From the NCBI GenBank assembly GCA_024331085.1, contig JANDJG010000005.1, positions 1 through 48,046 on the forward strand: a stretch of 48,046 nucleotides of DNA, read 5' to 3'. The DNA is from Nitrospira sp. (GTDB taxonomy: Bacteria; Nitrospirota; Nitrospiria; Nitrospirales; Nitrospiraceae). Every line of letters begins with the position of its first letter. Positions within the stretch are counted from its first letter, which is position 1. A program made the position numbers and the translations under genes. Below are positions 7,634-16,278 of the stretch, piece after piece. The notes beneath the pieces were generated by a model. It saw nothing but the letters and a program-made list of their open reading frames with translations, was not told the origin of the DNA and did no database searches.

Positions 7634-8248
7634 TTATCGGGCCGTTGCGCCCGGCATCATCTTGCGCTGATCGGCAAAGATCTCGCCGAACGTCCGCCCC
7701 TGTGAAGCGAGGGCCCGCTCTCCGTCCTTGATCAATTGCATGAAACGCTGAAAGTCCTCCGTCGAGAGGTTGAACGAGGCGAGTCCGGGCGACAGTAACC
7801 GAAGCTCGTCCGGCGAGGCGGCCGCTGCGGCATCGGCCAGGGCCTCCAACACTTCCGCGGTCCATCCCGTCGATCCAAACTCCGCCAATCGTTGTTCAGC
7901 CTGGTCGTCGGCTTTGTTTGCGAGGGCGCGTTGTAAAAAGGTCCGGACGGCCGGGTCGGCGCTCTTCATGAACAGCGACTGGATCTGGATGGTGGATCGA
8001 ATCACGCGGTCGGCTTCTTTGGTTCCCTCCGGTGGAAGGACGCCGGCCCGTTCGAGCGTCGCCAGCACCGCCATGGCCGACCCGACGGAGGCGCCGGTTT
8101 TTCCGGCCGACTGTGCGGAGACGGGACGGTTGTTTTCGAGAACCGGTGTGGCGGAGGACGCGATCGCCTCGAAAGGCTGGCAGAGGGCCAGCCAGACGCA
8201 CATAACGATCGGCGGCCAGGACAGTCGTTTCGCTTGGAGCAAGATCAT
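7634..8248 (-). CDS. exported helical protein of unknown function
   Basis: From the ATG of MILLQAKRLSW the product is 204 residues with a signal peptide (cleavage near IASSA). The mature part is almost all helical and alanine-rich (AMAVLATLERAGVLPP, VIRSTIQIQSLFM, EVLEALADAAAAASPDEL) and ends in a basic tail. AAGGAA lies about ten bases before this ATG. An alternative ATG at 8287 lies seven bases after a TATAAT on the minus strand, which would give 13 extra basic residues on a leaderless transcript; the -35 for that is poor. I do not recognise the family. It is divergent from comM. Confidence 0.5.
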   Translation of the reverse strand: MILLQAKRLSWPPIVMCVWLALCQPFEAIASSATPVLENNRPVSAQSAGKTGASVGSAMAVLATLERAGVLPPEGTKEADRVIRSTIQIQSLFMKSADPAVRTFLQRALANKADDQAEQRLAEFGSTGWTAEVLEALADAAAAASPDELRLLSPGLASFNLSTEDFQRFMQLIKDGERALASQGRTFGEIFADQRKMMPGATAR

Positions 8249-8351
8249 CCGACGCCGTTCCTTCGGTTTGGTGTGCCGGCGGCGCATGGGCGCATTATAC
8301 TCCAAAAGCAGCGGCGCAGAATTGCCGAGAAACGTTTGACTGGGCCGTTTC

Positions 8352-8380
8352 TTGCAACCGTTGTGCGTGGCTTCTATAAT
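8352..8380 (+). promoter_or_regulatory. sigma-70 type promoter for comM
   Basis: TTGCAA and a perfect TATAAT are separated by 17 bases, with the predicted transcription start near 8387. A GGGGGGAGAAAGG ribosome-binding region and the comM ATG follow. Confidence 0.6.
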
Positions 8381-8415
8381 CCGCCTCCGTTGGGGGGAGA
8401 AAGGCTGTCCGGTTC

Positions 8416-9945
8416 ATGCTCGCCAAGGTTACGAGTGCCGCTCTCGTCGGTCTTGATGCCCATCTGGTCGACGTCGAGGTTGATATTTCAGGCGGCCTTC
8501 CCCAATTCTCGGTCGTCGGATTACCCGACGCCACGGTGAGGGAAAGCCGTGATCGGGTACGTTCCGCGCTCAAAAACTCCGGATTTCACTTTCCCGCCAA
8601 ACGCATCACGGTCAATCTGGCTCCGGCCGGTATCAAGAAGGAAGGATCAGGGCTTGATCTGGCGATCGCCGTCGGCATCCTGGTGGCCGAAGAGGTGATT
8701 GCTCAGGAGCTGTTGCAACGTCGCGTCCTGATCGGGGAGCTGTCATTGGATGGACGGGTGAAGCCGGTCACGGGCGCGTTGTCGTTCGGCCTGGCCTGTC
8801 GCAAAGGGTACGATCTTGTCCTCCCCGCCGAGAACGGTCCGGAAGCCGCCTTAGTCGAAGGTATCGCTGCATATCCGGTCCATACGCTCTCGCAGACGGT
8901 GGAGTTTCTCGGCGGAAGCCACTTCATTTCCCCGATGGTGTTCGACCGCGGCATGCTGGAAACGGCCAGGCCGGCGGAAGAGGAAGACTTCAGCGATGTC
9001 CGCGGGCAGGACCACGCGAAACGGGCTCTGGAAGTGGCCGCGGCCGGCGGACACAATGTGTTGATGGTCGGTCCGCCCGGGTCCGGCAAGACCATGTTGG
9101 CCCGTCGTTTGCCGTCCATTCTTCCGCTGTTGGATTTGGACGAGGCGATCGAAACCACGCGCGTGCACAGTGTCGCCGGGCAATTGGCTCCCGAACGTCC
9201 GTTGTTGACGGCTCGCCCGTTCCGCGCCCCTCATCACAGTATCTCCGACGCGGGTCTCATCGGCGGAGGGACGGTGCCGAAGCCGGGGGAAGTCTCGCTC
9301 GCTCATAACGGCGTCCTGTTTCTTGACGAGTCTCCGGAGTTCAAACGGGGAGTCTTGGAAGGGTTGCGGCAGCCGTTGGAGGACGGTCATGTCACCTTGA
9401 CCAGGGCCAGTGGATCGCTCCGGTATCCCGCGCGGTTTATGTTGGTGGCGGCCATGAATCCCTGCCCTTGCGGCTACTACGGAGATCGGACCAGACCCTG
9501 CGTCTGTTCGCCCATGCAAGTGCGTCGGTATCGCTCCAAACTGTCCGGTCCCTTGCTCGATCGGCTGGACATTCATCTGGACATACCTCCGGTGCCGGTT
9601 CAGGAACTGCGCGTGGAGGCGCCGTCCGCCGAGAAATCGGCGGCGATCCGGTCGCGGGTGATGGCGGCTCGGGATCGCCAGCGCACTCGGTATCGGCACG
9701 AAGGCATGTACACGAACGCCCAGTTGAAGCCACGCCAGTTAAAACGGTATTGTGCGTTGGATCAGACGGCGCAAGATCTCCTGGAGCGAGCCATGGTCCG
9801 ATTACGGCTGTCCGCGAGGGCGCACGGACGGATTCTGCGTGTCGCCAGGACCATTGCCGACCTGGCCGAGTCTGATACAATCGACGCCGCGCATGTCGCC
9901 GAGGCCGTGCAGTATCGCTCGTTCGACCGTCATTTGGAGGCGTGA
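8416..9945 (+). CDS. comM: ComM/YifB family Mg-chelatase-like AAA+ ATPase
   Basis: At 509 residues this is full length for the ComM/YifB family. Residues 1-190 are the N-terminal Lon-protease-like domain (LPQFSVVGLPDATVRESRDR, AGIKKEGSGLDLAIAVGIL). The AAA+ core has Walker A GPPGSGKTMLARR near residue 218, Walker B with FLDESPEF, and the four-Cys NPCPCGYYG...RPCVC segment typical of the family, followed by a helical C-terminal lid (DTIDAAHVAEAVQYR). In naturally competent bacteria ComM is a hexameric helicase that speeds branch migration in recombination of imported DNA; many non-competent species also carry it. The stop overlaps the next gene (GTGA). Confidence 0.95.
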   Translation: MLAKVTSAALVGLDAHLVDVEVDISGGLPQFSVVGLPDATVRESRDRVRSALKNSGFHFPAKRITVNLAPAGIKKEGSGLDLAIAVGILVAEEVIAQELLQRRVLIGELSLDGRVKPVTGALSFGLACRKGYDLVLPAENGPEAALVEGIAAYPVHTLSQTVEFLGGSHFISPMVFDRGMLETARPAEEEDFSDVRGQDHAKRALEVAAAGGHNVLMVGPPGSGKTMLARRLPSILPLLDLDEAIETTRVHSVAGQLAPERPLLTARPFRAPHHSISDAGLIGGGTVPKPGEVSLAHNGVLFLDESPEFKRGVLEGLRQPLEDGHVTLTRASGSLRYPARFMLVAAMNPCPCGYYGDRTRPCVCSPMQVRRYRSKLSGPLLDRLDIHLDIPPVPVQELRVEAPSAEKSAAIRSRVMAARDRQRTRYRHEGMYTNAQLKPRQLKRYCALDQTAQDLLERAMVRLRLSARAHGRILRVARTIADLAESDTIDAAHVAEAVQYRSFDRHLEA

Positions 9946-10169
9946 GGATTTCCGTGTTTCAGACTCTGCGAGTCTTTCTGTGGTGGTTTTTCATCGGAGC
10001 GACCATGTCTCTGGCCGTCATCATGGTGCAAGGCGGCATTCGGGAAGTCATGGAGGCCCAGGGCTCCGTGTGGGACTTGAAGTTGGTTGAGCTCATGACC
10101 ACCGTCGTAGGAGGCGGCTTGCTCGGCGGGTGCGTCGCCTTGATTCTCGACCGCATCAAAAAGTCCTGA
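9942..10169 (+). CDS. small two-span membrane protein
   Basis: The 75-residue product begins at a GTG that overlaps the comM stop, with GGAGG four bases upstream, so it is translationally coupled to comM. It has two predicted membrane segments: FLWWFFIGATMSLAVIMVQ, and TVVGGGLLGGCVALIL, which carries a glycine-rich packing face. It ends with a positively charged DRIKKS. No family is recognised; the coupling suggests a shared transcript, not necessarily a shared function. Confidence 0.65.
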   Translation: MRISVFQTLRVFLWWFFIGATMSLAVIMVQGGIREVMEAQGSVWDLKLVELMTTVVGGGLLGGCVALILDRIKKS

Positions 10170-10236
10170 TCAGATCGAAGGAGCTGCAAGCGGCGGCTTC
10201 CACTGCCATCTCAAGCCAGAAACGGAAGACCTGACC

Positions 10237-10662
10237 ATGGACATCGAAGTCGGCTCCAACCTGTATCGAAATTCGGACGGCACGATCATGATCGACGGAG
10301 TTCCGCACATCCAAATCAGCCGGCATCCCTCGACCGGCGCCTTGTTGGTCAACTTCGCCCTGTTTGACGAAAACGGACGGATGTTGGCCAAGGTGGTGGA
10401 CAGTGCACTCATGTTCAACGAGCGGCGGGCCTATGATCTGAATAAAACGGCCCGGCAGGTCTCGATGACCGAGGCGGCCACGGGGATCGTGTTGCTGCGC
10501 CTCGACATGACGGAGCCTGACCTTGTCCGGTTCTCCAAGGGGACGTTCTACACGATGAAGGGGCGGTTGCTCGAAGTGTCCGACAAAGAATGGAGGATCG
10601 GCAAGCAAGCCAAGAGCAACCAAACCATCGACGCCAACGGCGGGCCGGTCGTGATCGGGTAA
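10237..10662 (+). CDS. hypothetical beta-rich protein
   Basis: The 141-residue product has no signal peptide and no membrane segment. It is rich in short beta strands and turns (NLYRNSDGTIMIDGVPHIQISR, GALLVNFALFDENGRMLAKV) and ends with EWRIGKQAKSNQTIDANGG. The pattern suggests a small beta-sandwich or right-handed repeat fold. GGAAG lies ten bases before the ATG. It follows the small membrane protein by 67 bases in the same direction and may belong to the comM transcript. I do not recognise the family. Confidence 0.6.
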   Translation: MDIEVGSNLYRNSDGTIMIDGVPHIQISRHPSTGALLVNFALFDENGRMLAKVVDSALMFNERRAYDLNKTARQVSMTEAATGIVLLRLDMTEPDLVRFSKGTFYTMKGRLLEVSDKEWRIGKQAKSNQTIDANGGPVVIG

Positions 10663-10696
10663 TTGGTTCGCGCCTCACTGTAAGACAATTCTTCTA

Positions 10697-10819
10697 TCAG
10701 CCGTCCTTCCTGGTGAGAGCAAGTTCGTTCTTTACTCGAATCCAGAGACCAGGGTCGTTCTGCTGTTGCACGATCCCCCATTCATCTTGACCAAAGTTAG
10801 CGAACGTTGGGAGTACCAT
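10697..10819 (-). CDS. possible 40-residue ORF between convergent genes
   Basis: A short minus-strand frame reads MVLPTFANFGQDEWGIVQQQ and continues to a TGA at 10697. In the same frame just upstream is HLYVSVTLAFL, so the joined peptide would resemble a signal sequence ending TFA-NF. No start codon lies further upstream in that frame and no ribosome-binding site is visible, so it may be a decayed exported protein. Confidence 0.2.
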   Translation of the reverse strand: MVLPTFANFGQDEWGIVQQQNDPGLWIRVKNELALTRKDG

Positions 10820-10856
10820 CAGAAAGGCTAGAGTGACAGAGACGTAAAGATGCCGA

Positions 10857-12215
10857 TCACTCGTCGTTCGCCGTCTTCTTGACGAGATGGAGGCGAGGCG
10901 ACGTCGGGACGTGTTTCGAGAGGGAAGACCCGGTTTTGTCCATCGACGGACCGGCCGGCGAGTCGCGGTGCGGCTCGTCTTGTTGGTCGAAAATCAGTCG
11001 CGCGCCCGGCTTGAACGTGAGATAGAACCAGACCCACTCCGAAATGACGCGAATGCGATTCCGAAACCCGATCAGAAAAAAGATGTGGGCGAAACACCAA
11101 ATCAGCCAGGCTAAAAGGCCCGACAGATGGAACGGACCGAACTGGGCTACGGCCCTCGCCCGTCCGATGGTGGCCAGGATGCCGCGGTTTTTATAGACAA
11201 ACGGCTTGCGCCGCTCGGGAGAGAGGTTTTTCTCGATCAGTTCCGCCACGTAGCGCCCCTGTTGCATGGCGACAGGAGCCAGGCCGGGCAACGGCGCGCC
11301 ATTGTCTCCCGCGCAATGGGCGGCGTCGCCGATGACGAAGATCCAGGGATCGTCCGGGATGGTCAGATCCGGACGGACCTTCACCCGCCCCGACGGGTCT
11401 TGTGGGACGCCGAGCGAATCCATCAACGACGAAGCTCTGTTGCCCGCCGCCCAAATAATGTTGGTCGAGGGCACCCATTCGGCACCGATCATCGCGCCGT
11501 CGGCGCGGATCTCACTGACGGGGCTGTTGACCTTCACAGTGACCCCCATGCGTTCGAGCGAGGCGGCGGCCTTGGCCGACAGCTCGGGGGCAAATCCCGG
11601 GAGAATGCGTGGGCCGCCTTCCACGAGAAGGATGGAAAGGTCGTCGAGTCGTAACGAGGGAAATTCAGGCCCCATCGCCTTCCGCCCGATTTCCGCCAGG
11701 GCTCCGGCCAACTCCACACCGGTCGGACCTCCGCCCACGATGATGAAGGTCAGGGGACGGTGCGTGCCGGTCGCGGCTTGTTCCCGTTCGGCTTCTTCGA
11801 AGGTGCGGAGTAGTTTTTCCCTCAAGCGGATGGCATCGGCGATGGTCTTGAGCCCCGGCGCGAACGACTCCCATTCCTGGTGGCCGAAATAGGTGTGGCG
11901 TGAACCGGGAGCGACGATCAGGCAGTCGAAGGGGAGGGGGGGGCTGTTTTGCAAATGCACTCTTCGAGCGGATCGGTCGATCGACGTCGCCTCGTCCATG
12001 ACGATCCTGATGTTCGGACGCGACCGAAAGATCGTGCGGAACGGCCACGCGATATCGCCGGGTGGAAGGGCGGCGGCGGCGACTTGATACAGCAGCGGCT
12101 GAAATAGATGGTGGTTGGTGCGGTCGATGAGGATCACGTCCGCCTGCCGCAGGCAACGGGCTGCCGTGAGTCCTCCGAACCCTCCTCCAATGATGACGAC
12201 TTGTTTGCGAGTCAT
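10857..12215 (-). CDS. ndh: type II NADH:quinone oxidoreductase (NDH-2)
   Basis: The 452-residue flavoprotein starts at an ATG preceded by GGGAGG. It has the two Rossmann motifs of the NDH-2 family: FAD site VVIIGGGFGGLTAARCL (residues 6-22) and NADH site IIVGGGPTGVELAGALAEI (near 158). The second FAD contact VIGDAAHC is near residue 300. The C-terminal part has the hydrophobic stretch LAWLIWCFAHIFFLIGF, which anchors the enzyme peripherally to the membrane. NDH-2 passes electrons from NADH to quinone without pumping protons. A 45-residue polar tail (DQQDEPHRDSPAGP onward) extends past the family core. Quinone and substrate choice cannot be told from sequence; some close relatives are annotated as sulfide:quinone-like enzymes, but the paired Cys of those are absent. 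Confidence 0.9.
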   Translation of the reverse strand: MTRKQVVIIGGGFGGLTAARCLRQADVILIDRTNHHLFQPLLYQVAAAALPPGDIAWPFRTIFRSRPNIRIVMDEATSIDRSARRVHLQNSPPLPFDCLIVAPGSRHTYFGHQEWESFAPGLKTIADAIRLREKLLRTFEEAEREQAATGTHRPLTFIIVGGGPTGVELAGALAEIGRKAMGPEFPSLRLDDLSILLVEGGPRILPGFAPELSAKAAASLERMGVTVKVNSPVSEIRADGAMIGAEWVPSTNIIWAAGNRASSLMDSLGVPQDPSGRVKVRPDLTIPDDPWIFVIGDAAHCAGDNGAPLPGLAPVAMQQGRYVAELIEKNLSPERRKPFVYKNRGILATIGRARAVAQFGPFHLSGLLAWLIWCFAHIFFLIGFRNRIRVISEWVWFYLTFKPGARLIFDQQDEPHRDSPAGPSMDKTGSSLSKHVPTSPRLHLVKKTANDE

Positions 12216-12231
12216 AGATAGCCTCCCGGCT

Positions 12232-12260
12232 AGCCTACGTGCCGAGTGAAACCCTGTCAA
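12232..12260 (-). promoter_or_regulatory. possible sigma-70 promoter for ndh
   Basis: On the minus strand TTGACA and TAGGCT are 17 bases apart just before ndh. The predicted start would fall at the edge of the GGGAGG ribosome-binding site, giving a very short leader, so the assignment is tentative. Confidence 0.4.
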
Positions 12261-12424
12261 CAAATCAGCCGAGATTGACCGGTCGGGCGACCTTTCGTTT
12301 TCCGCGGAGCGGGATTCGTCACCCGTTGTCGAGGGGCAAGAAGCCGATCGGTAGCCGGAGGAGATGCAGGCTATGAGAGTGAGCGGTGTCGGCTCGCCGG
12401 CTTTTGTTCCACCGCCGCAATGCG

Positions 12425-12459
12425 ATCGCCGCGCCCGTCGTCGAGACGGGCGCGGCGAT
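12425..12459. terminator. perfect 15-bp hairpin downstream of clpB
   Basis: ATCGCCGCGCCCGTC and its exact complement flank a 5-base loop (GTCGA). It lies 46 bases after the clpB stop codon and would form a very stable stem in the clpB mRNA. No T-run follows on either strand, so it is either an unusual terminator or a 3'-end stability element. There is no coding sequence here. Confidence 0.55.
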
Positions 12460-12504
12460 GGACTTTCCTGCGAAGGCCGTTGCGAACCGGCGAAAACACC
12501 GCGC

Positions 12505-15129
12505 TTAGGATCGACCTTCGGCCGTATGGACCGGCTCGGCGGTGATGACGGGTGTGATGACCACCTGGCCGTCTTGGACGTCGATCGCCGCCGTGTCTCC
12601 ATCCCGCAGTTCGCCCTTCACAAGCATGCGGGCGATGGGGGTTTCGACGCTCTGCTGGATCAGCCGTTTGAGCGGTCTTGCCCCGAAGGCAGGATCGTAC
12701 CCTCGCTCGCCGAGATGCCGAAGGGCCGCCGGGGTCAACGTCACGGTAATCCGCCGTTCCTCGAGCCGCCGGCGGAGCCGTTCCAGTTGAATGTCCACGA
12801 TCTTCATCAAGTGCTCCGTGCTGAGACCGTGGAACACCACCACTTCATCGACCCGATTCAAAAACTCGGGGCGGAAATGCTGCCGCAACTCGCCCATGAC
12901 GACCGCCCGCACCTGTTCGTAGGTGCCGCCGCTGCGTTGCGCTTCGAGGATGTGGGGGCTGCCGATGTTGGAGGTCATGATCAACACGGTGTTTTTGAAA
13001 TCGACCGTGCGGCCGTGGGAATCGGTCAGCCGTCCGTCGTCCAACACCTGAAGCAGAATGTTGAAGACGTCGTGATGCGCCTTCTCGATTTCGTCGAACA
13101 GGATGACGGAAAAGGGCCGGCGCCGCACCGCTTCGGTCAGTTGCCCGCCCTCTTCATAGCCGACATAGCCCGGAGGCGCGCCGATAAGACGGGCGACCGT
13201 GTGCTTTTCCATGTATTCGGACATGTCGATCCTGATGAGGTTGCCCTCGTCGTCGAAGAGGGTCGAGGCCAGGGCCCGGGCCAGTTCCGTCTTCCCCACG
13301 CCGGTCGGGCCGAGGAAGAGAAATGATCCGATCGGACGATTGGGATCTTTGATGCCGGATCGCGCGCGCAGGACGGCGTCGGCCACGGCTCGAACTCCCT
13401 CCTCTTGCCCGACCACTCGCTGATGAAGGAGCTCTTCGAGCTTCAACAATTTTTCGACCTCGCCCTCGAGCAGGCGCGAAACGGGAATGCCCGTCCAGCG
13501 ACTCACGACGGCCGCGATCTCGTCCTCATCGACTTCCTCTTTCAAAAGCCTGGCTTCTCCCTGTTTCTTGCCCAACTGCTGCTGTTCGATCGCGAGTTCG
13601 CGTTCCAATCGAGGCAGTTCCCCGTATCGAAGCTCGGCGACCCGATTGAGATCGTAGGCCCGTTCCGCCTGTTCGATCTTTCGCTTGACCTCCTCGATCG
13701 CCTCGCGGGTTTTGCGGAGGCGGGAGACGGAGGTTTTTTCGGACTCCCACTTGGTTTTTAAGGCCTGGAGGTCGCGCTGTTTCTCGCTCAATTCATGTTC
13801 GAGGGCGGCCAGCCGGGCGGCGCTGGCCGGGTCTTTTTCTTTGCGCAAGGCTTCCCGCTCGATTTCCAACTGAAGCACCTTGCGCGAGACTTCGTCCAGC
13901 TCGGCCGGGAGACTGTCGATTTCCGTCCGCAGGCGCGCCGCCGCTTCGTCCACCAGGTCGATGGCCTTGTCGGGCAGGAACCGATCCGAGATGTACCGGT
14001 GTGAGAGGCGGGCGGCCGCGACCAAGGCGCTGTCTTTGATCCGCACGCCGTGGTGCACCTCGTACCGTTCTTTGAGCCCCCGCAATATGGAAATGGTGTC
14101 TTCGACGGATGGCTGATCCACGAACACGGTCTGGAAGCGGCGCTCCAACGCCGCGTCTTTTTCGATGTGTTTGCGATATTCATCGAGCGTGGTGGCGCCG
14201 ATCAAATGCAGTTCGCCGCGCGCCAGCATCGGCTTCAGCAGATTGGCCGCGTCCATGGCTCCCTCGGCGGCGCCGGCGCCGACGACCGTGTGCAATTCGT
14301 CGATGAACAGCAGAATCTGCCCATGGGACGATTGAATTTCTTTGAGCACGGCCTTGAGGCGCTCTTCAAATTCTCCTCGGTATTTCGCTCCCGCAATGAG
14401 CGAACCCATGTCCAGCGCCACCAGTTTTTTGTGCTTGAGTCCTTCGGGAACGTCCCCTTTGACGATGCGGATGGCCAGTCCCTCGACGATCGCCGTTTTA
14501 CCCACCCCGGGCTCGCCGATCAGGACCGGGTTGTTTTTCGTGCGGCGGGACAAAATCTGGATCACGCGCCTGATCTCGTCGTCCCGCCCGATGACCGGAT
14601 CGAGTTTGCCTTGCGCGGCCAGTTGGGTCAGGTCACGGCCGTATTTTTCGAGCGCCTGATAGGTGCTTTCCGGATCTTGCGTGGTGACCCGCTGGTTGCC
14701 GCGCACCTGTTGAAGCGCGGCCAACAGTCGGTCACGGGTCAGCCCCAATGTCTTGAAGACGCCTCCTTCCTGCGCCATCGAGAGCAGAACGTGCTCGACG
14801 CTCAGATAGTCGTCCTTCAGGGACTTTTGTTCCTCTTCTGCCCGCGTGAGGACCTGCATGAGCCGCGCGGTCAAATGGAGCTGGCCGGGGGTGGCGCCGG
14901 CTCCCTGTACTTGCGGCAACTTCGCCAAGGTTTGCTCGATGGCCTGTCGGACGGCCGGCAAGGCGATACCGGCCCGTTCGAGCAAGCCGGCGCTCATGCC
15001 GCCCTCTTGGTCGATCAAGGCCAAGAGCAAGTGTTCCACGTCGATGCCTTGATGACTCCGGCGTTGGGCATGCGCCGACGCGGTGTGCAAGGCCTCTTGT
15101 AATTTGAGGGTCATTCGATTCACATCCAT
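12505..15129 (-). CDS. clpB: ATP-dependent disaggregase ClpB
   Basis: The 874-residue protein has the full ClpB layout: N-terminal substrate domain with two Clp repeats ([34 protein letters not shown]), AAA+ domain 1 with Walker [16 protein letters not shown] near residue 207, the long coiled-coil middle domain that marks ClpB from ClpA or ClpC (about residues 405-530, rich in Glu, Lys and Arg), AAA+ domain 2 with Walker [16 protein letters not shown] near 605, and the small C-terminal domain. The hexamer threads aggregated proteins through its pore together with the DnaK system. It has its own promoter region with an inverted repeat over the -35. Confidence 0.97.
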   Translation of the reverse strand: MDVNRMTLKLQEALHTASAHAQRRSHQGIDVEHLLLALIDQEGGMSAGLLERAGIALPAVRQAIEQTLAKLPQVQGAGATPGQLHLTARLMQVLTRAEEEQKSLKDDYLSVEHVLLSMAQEGGVFKTLGLTRDRLLAALQQVRGNQRVTTQDPESTYQALEKYGRDLTQLAAQGKLDPVIGRDDEIRRVIQILSRRTKNNPVLIGEPGVGKTAIVEGLAIRIVKGDVPEGLKHKKLVALDMGSLIAGAKYRGEFEERLKAVLKEIQSSHGQILLFIDELHTVVGAGAAEGAMDAANLLKPMLARGELHLIGATTLDEYRKHIEKDAALERRFQTVFVDQPSVEDTISILRGLKERYEVHHGVRIKDSALVAAARLSHRYISDRFLPDKAIDLVDEAAARLRTEIDSLPAELDEVSRKVLQLEIEREALRKEKDPASAARLAALEHELSEKQRDLQALKTKWESEKTSVSRLRKTREAIEEVKRKIEQAERAYDLNRVAELRYGELPRLERELAIEQQQLGKKQGEARLLKEEVDEDEIAAVVSRWTGIPVSRLLEGEVEKLLKLEELLHQRVVGQEEGVRAVADAVLRARSGIKDPNRPIGSFLFLGPTGVGKTELARALASTLFDDEGNLIRIDMSEYMEKHTVARLIGAPPGYVGYEEGGQLTEAVRRRPFSVILFDEIEKAHHDVFNILLQVLDDGRLTDSHGRTVDFKNTVLIMTSNIGSPHILEAQRSGGTYEQVRAVVMGELRQHFRPEFLNRVDEVVVFHGLSTEHLMKIVDIQLERLRRRLEERRITVTLTPAALRHLGERGYDPAFGARPLKRLIQQSVETPIARMLVKGELRDGDTAAIDVQDGQVVITPVITAEPVHTAEGRS

Positions 15130-15183
15130 CGCCGATCATCCTTTGTCGGGAAAAATGGAAAGCCGTCGGTTATTCATGACTCA

Positions 15184-15211
15184 CTGATAATCATCGGTCT
15201 TCGCAAGTCAA
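15184..15211 (-). promoter_or_regulatory. possible clpB promoter
   Basis: On the minus strand TTGACT and TATCAG are 16 bases apart, about 60 bases before the clpB start. The -35 hexamer lies inside the spacer of the GTCTTCG/CGAAGAC dyad. No CIRCE element and no clear sigma-32 consensus is seen. Confidence 0.4.
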
Positions 15212-15219
15212 CCGAAGAC
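15197..15219. promoter_or_regulatory. inverted repeat, possible clpB operator
   Basis: GTCTTCG and CGAAGAC form perfect 7-bp arms around a 9-bp spacer. The arm-9-arm geometry is like the CIRCE heat-shock operator but the sequence is different. It covers the proposed -35 of clpB, a placement suited to a repressor. Confidence 0.4.
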
Positions 15220-15296
15220 TCTCGGCGTTCGCCGCGCGTTTCTTTCGACTTGCGACTTGACCTTCGCCGGATTCCCAACGTAGGGTACGGCTCACG

Positions 15297-16127
15297 ATGG
15301 GCGCTTTCCTTTCATCGCTGATCGAATTGTACGGCCAAGCTCTGCGGGCGACCTGGCGATCGCTCAAGCGAAGCTGGGTGACGGTCCTTGCCCTCGTGGG
15401 ATTCGGCCTGTTGTTCGTCGGGGCGGCCAGGATCGCCGCGCCGCTGGGCATGGGTGGCGGCCTTCTGCTCGGCATCGCGAACGCGTTTCTCGTGGGCGCG
15501 ACGTTGCGTCTGATCGAACAGTCGCTGAGCGCGACGCGAACGATTCAGCCGGCCGATGTGCCCGAGAGTTTCGGCCATTATTTCTGGGATGTGATCGGGG
15601 TCGGGTTCGTGCTGTGGCTGCCGATGATGGCGCTCCAGATGGGCACGCAGGCCAATCCCTATGGACAGTTTCTGGCTTCCGCTGTCATGCTGCTGTTGTT
15701 TATTCTATTAAACCCCGTGCCGGAAGTGATCTATCAGGTCCGTCATGACTCGCCGCTCGACGTCTTCAAAATTTCTTATGAGTTCGTGCTGGAACACTGG
15801 ATCGAGTGGTTTCTTCCGTTTGCGTTGTTGATGCTGCCGATTTTGCTTTCCCCTGACGGCCTGCGTTCGTTCTTCGAGTTGTCGGGCTCCGTTGGAAGGG
15901 GAGCAGGCTTGGATTTTCTTCAGTTGTTGCTTCTGCCGTTCACGCTGGTGGGAGGATGGTTGTCTTACCTCGGGTTTCATCCGGACACTCAATGGATCAT
16001 GCTGCTTGTGTTCACTCCGCCGGTTGCCACCGCGATCTTGCTCTTTCGCGGGCATCTTTTTGCGTTGCTGCGCGGTTCGACAAGAAGGCAGCGCCTGTTT
16101 GCCGGCCGAATGAATCGATACCAGTGA
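15297..16127 (+). CDS. polytopic membrane protein, hypothetical
   Basis: The 276-residue product has about six hydrophobic segments, including WVTVLALVGFGLLFVGA, GMGGGLLLGIANAFLVGA, VIGVGFVLWLPMMALQM, ASAVMLLLFILLNPV, WFLPFALLMLPILL and IMLLVFTPPVATAILLF. The N-terminus is amphipathic and basic (LRATWRSLKRSW) and the C-terminus is Arg-rich (GSTRRQRLFAGRMNRYQ), so both ends may be cytoplasmic. It is divergent from clpB and starts 167 bases away. I do not recognise a family; no transport or catalytic motif is visible. Confidence 0.65.
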   Translation: MGAFLSSLIELYGQALRATWRSLKRSWVTVLALVGFGLLFVGAARIAAPLGMGGGLLLGIANAFLVGATLRLIEQSLSATRTIQPADVPESFGHYFWDVIGVGFVLWLPMMALQMGTQANPYGQFLASAVMLLLFILLNPVPEVIYQVRHDSPLDVFKISYEFVLEHWIEWFLPFALLMLPILLSPDGLRSFFELSGSVGRGAGLDFLQLLLLPFTLVGGWLSYLGFHPDTQWIMLLVFTPPVATAILLFRGHLFALLRGSTRRQRLFAGRMNRYQ

Positions 16128-16152
16128 TGGGCGTACAATAAAACGCGATCGC

Positions 16153-16181
16153 TTGCGGCAGGAAGTGAAATAGTGTATGGC
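16153..16181 (+). promoter_or_regulatory. possible promoter of the QseE-like operon
   Basis: TTGCGG and TATGGC are 17 bases apart. The -10 lies inside the 22-bp dyad at 16172-16193. The predicted transcript begins near 16188, after the first in-frame ATG at 16177, which supports the GTG at 16279 as the kinase start. Confidence 0.35.
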
Positions 16182-16193
16182 TTACCATACACT
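16172..16193. promoter_or_regulatory. 22-bp perfect dyad upstream of the histidine kinase
   Basis: Arms AGTGTATGG and CCATACACT are perfect 9-bp inverted repeats around CTTA. No T-run follows, so it is more likely an operator than a terminator. It overlaps a possible -10 element. Confidence 0.5.
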
Positions 16194-16278
16194 CTGGGAA
16201 GGAACCTTTCAGGGGAGGCTCCTACCGCGGTCTCCATCCCGTGCACAAGGACGTATCCGACGCAGAGGGCTCAGGATC

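Noticed and set aside
10857..12215. Sulfide:quinone oxidoreductase instead of NDH-2
   Set aside because: The paired redox-active Cys residues of sulfide:quinone reductases are not present, while both NDH-2 Rossmann motifs and the C-terminal membrane anchor are.
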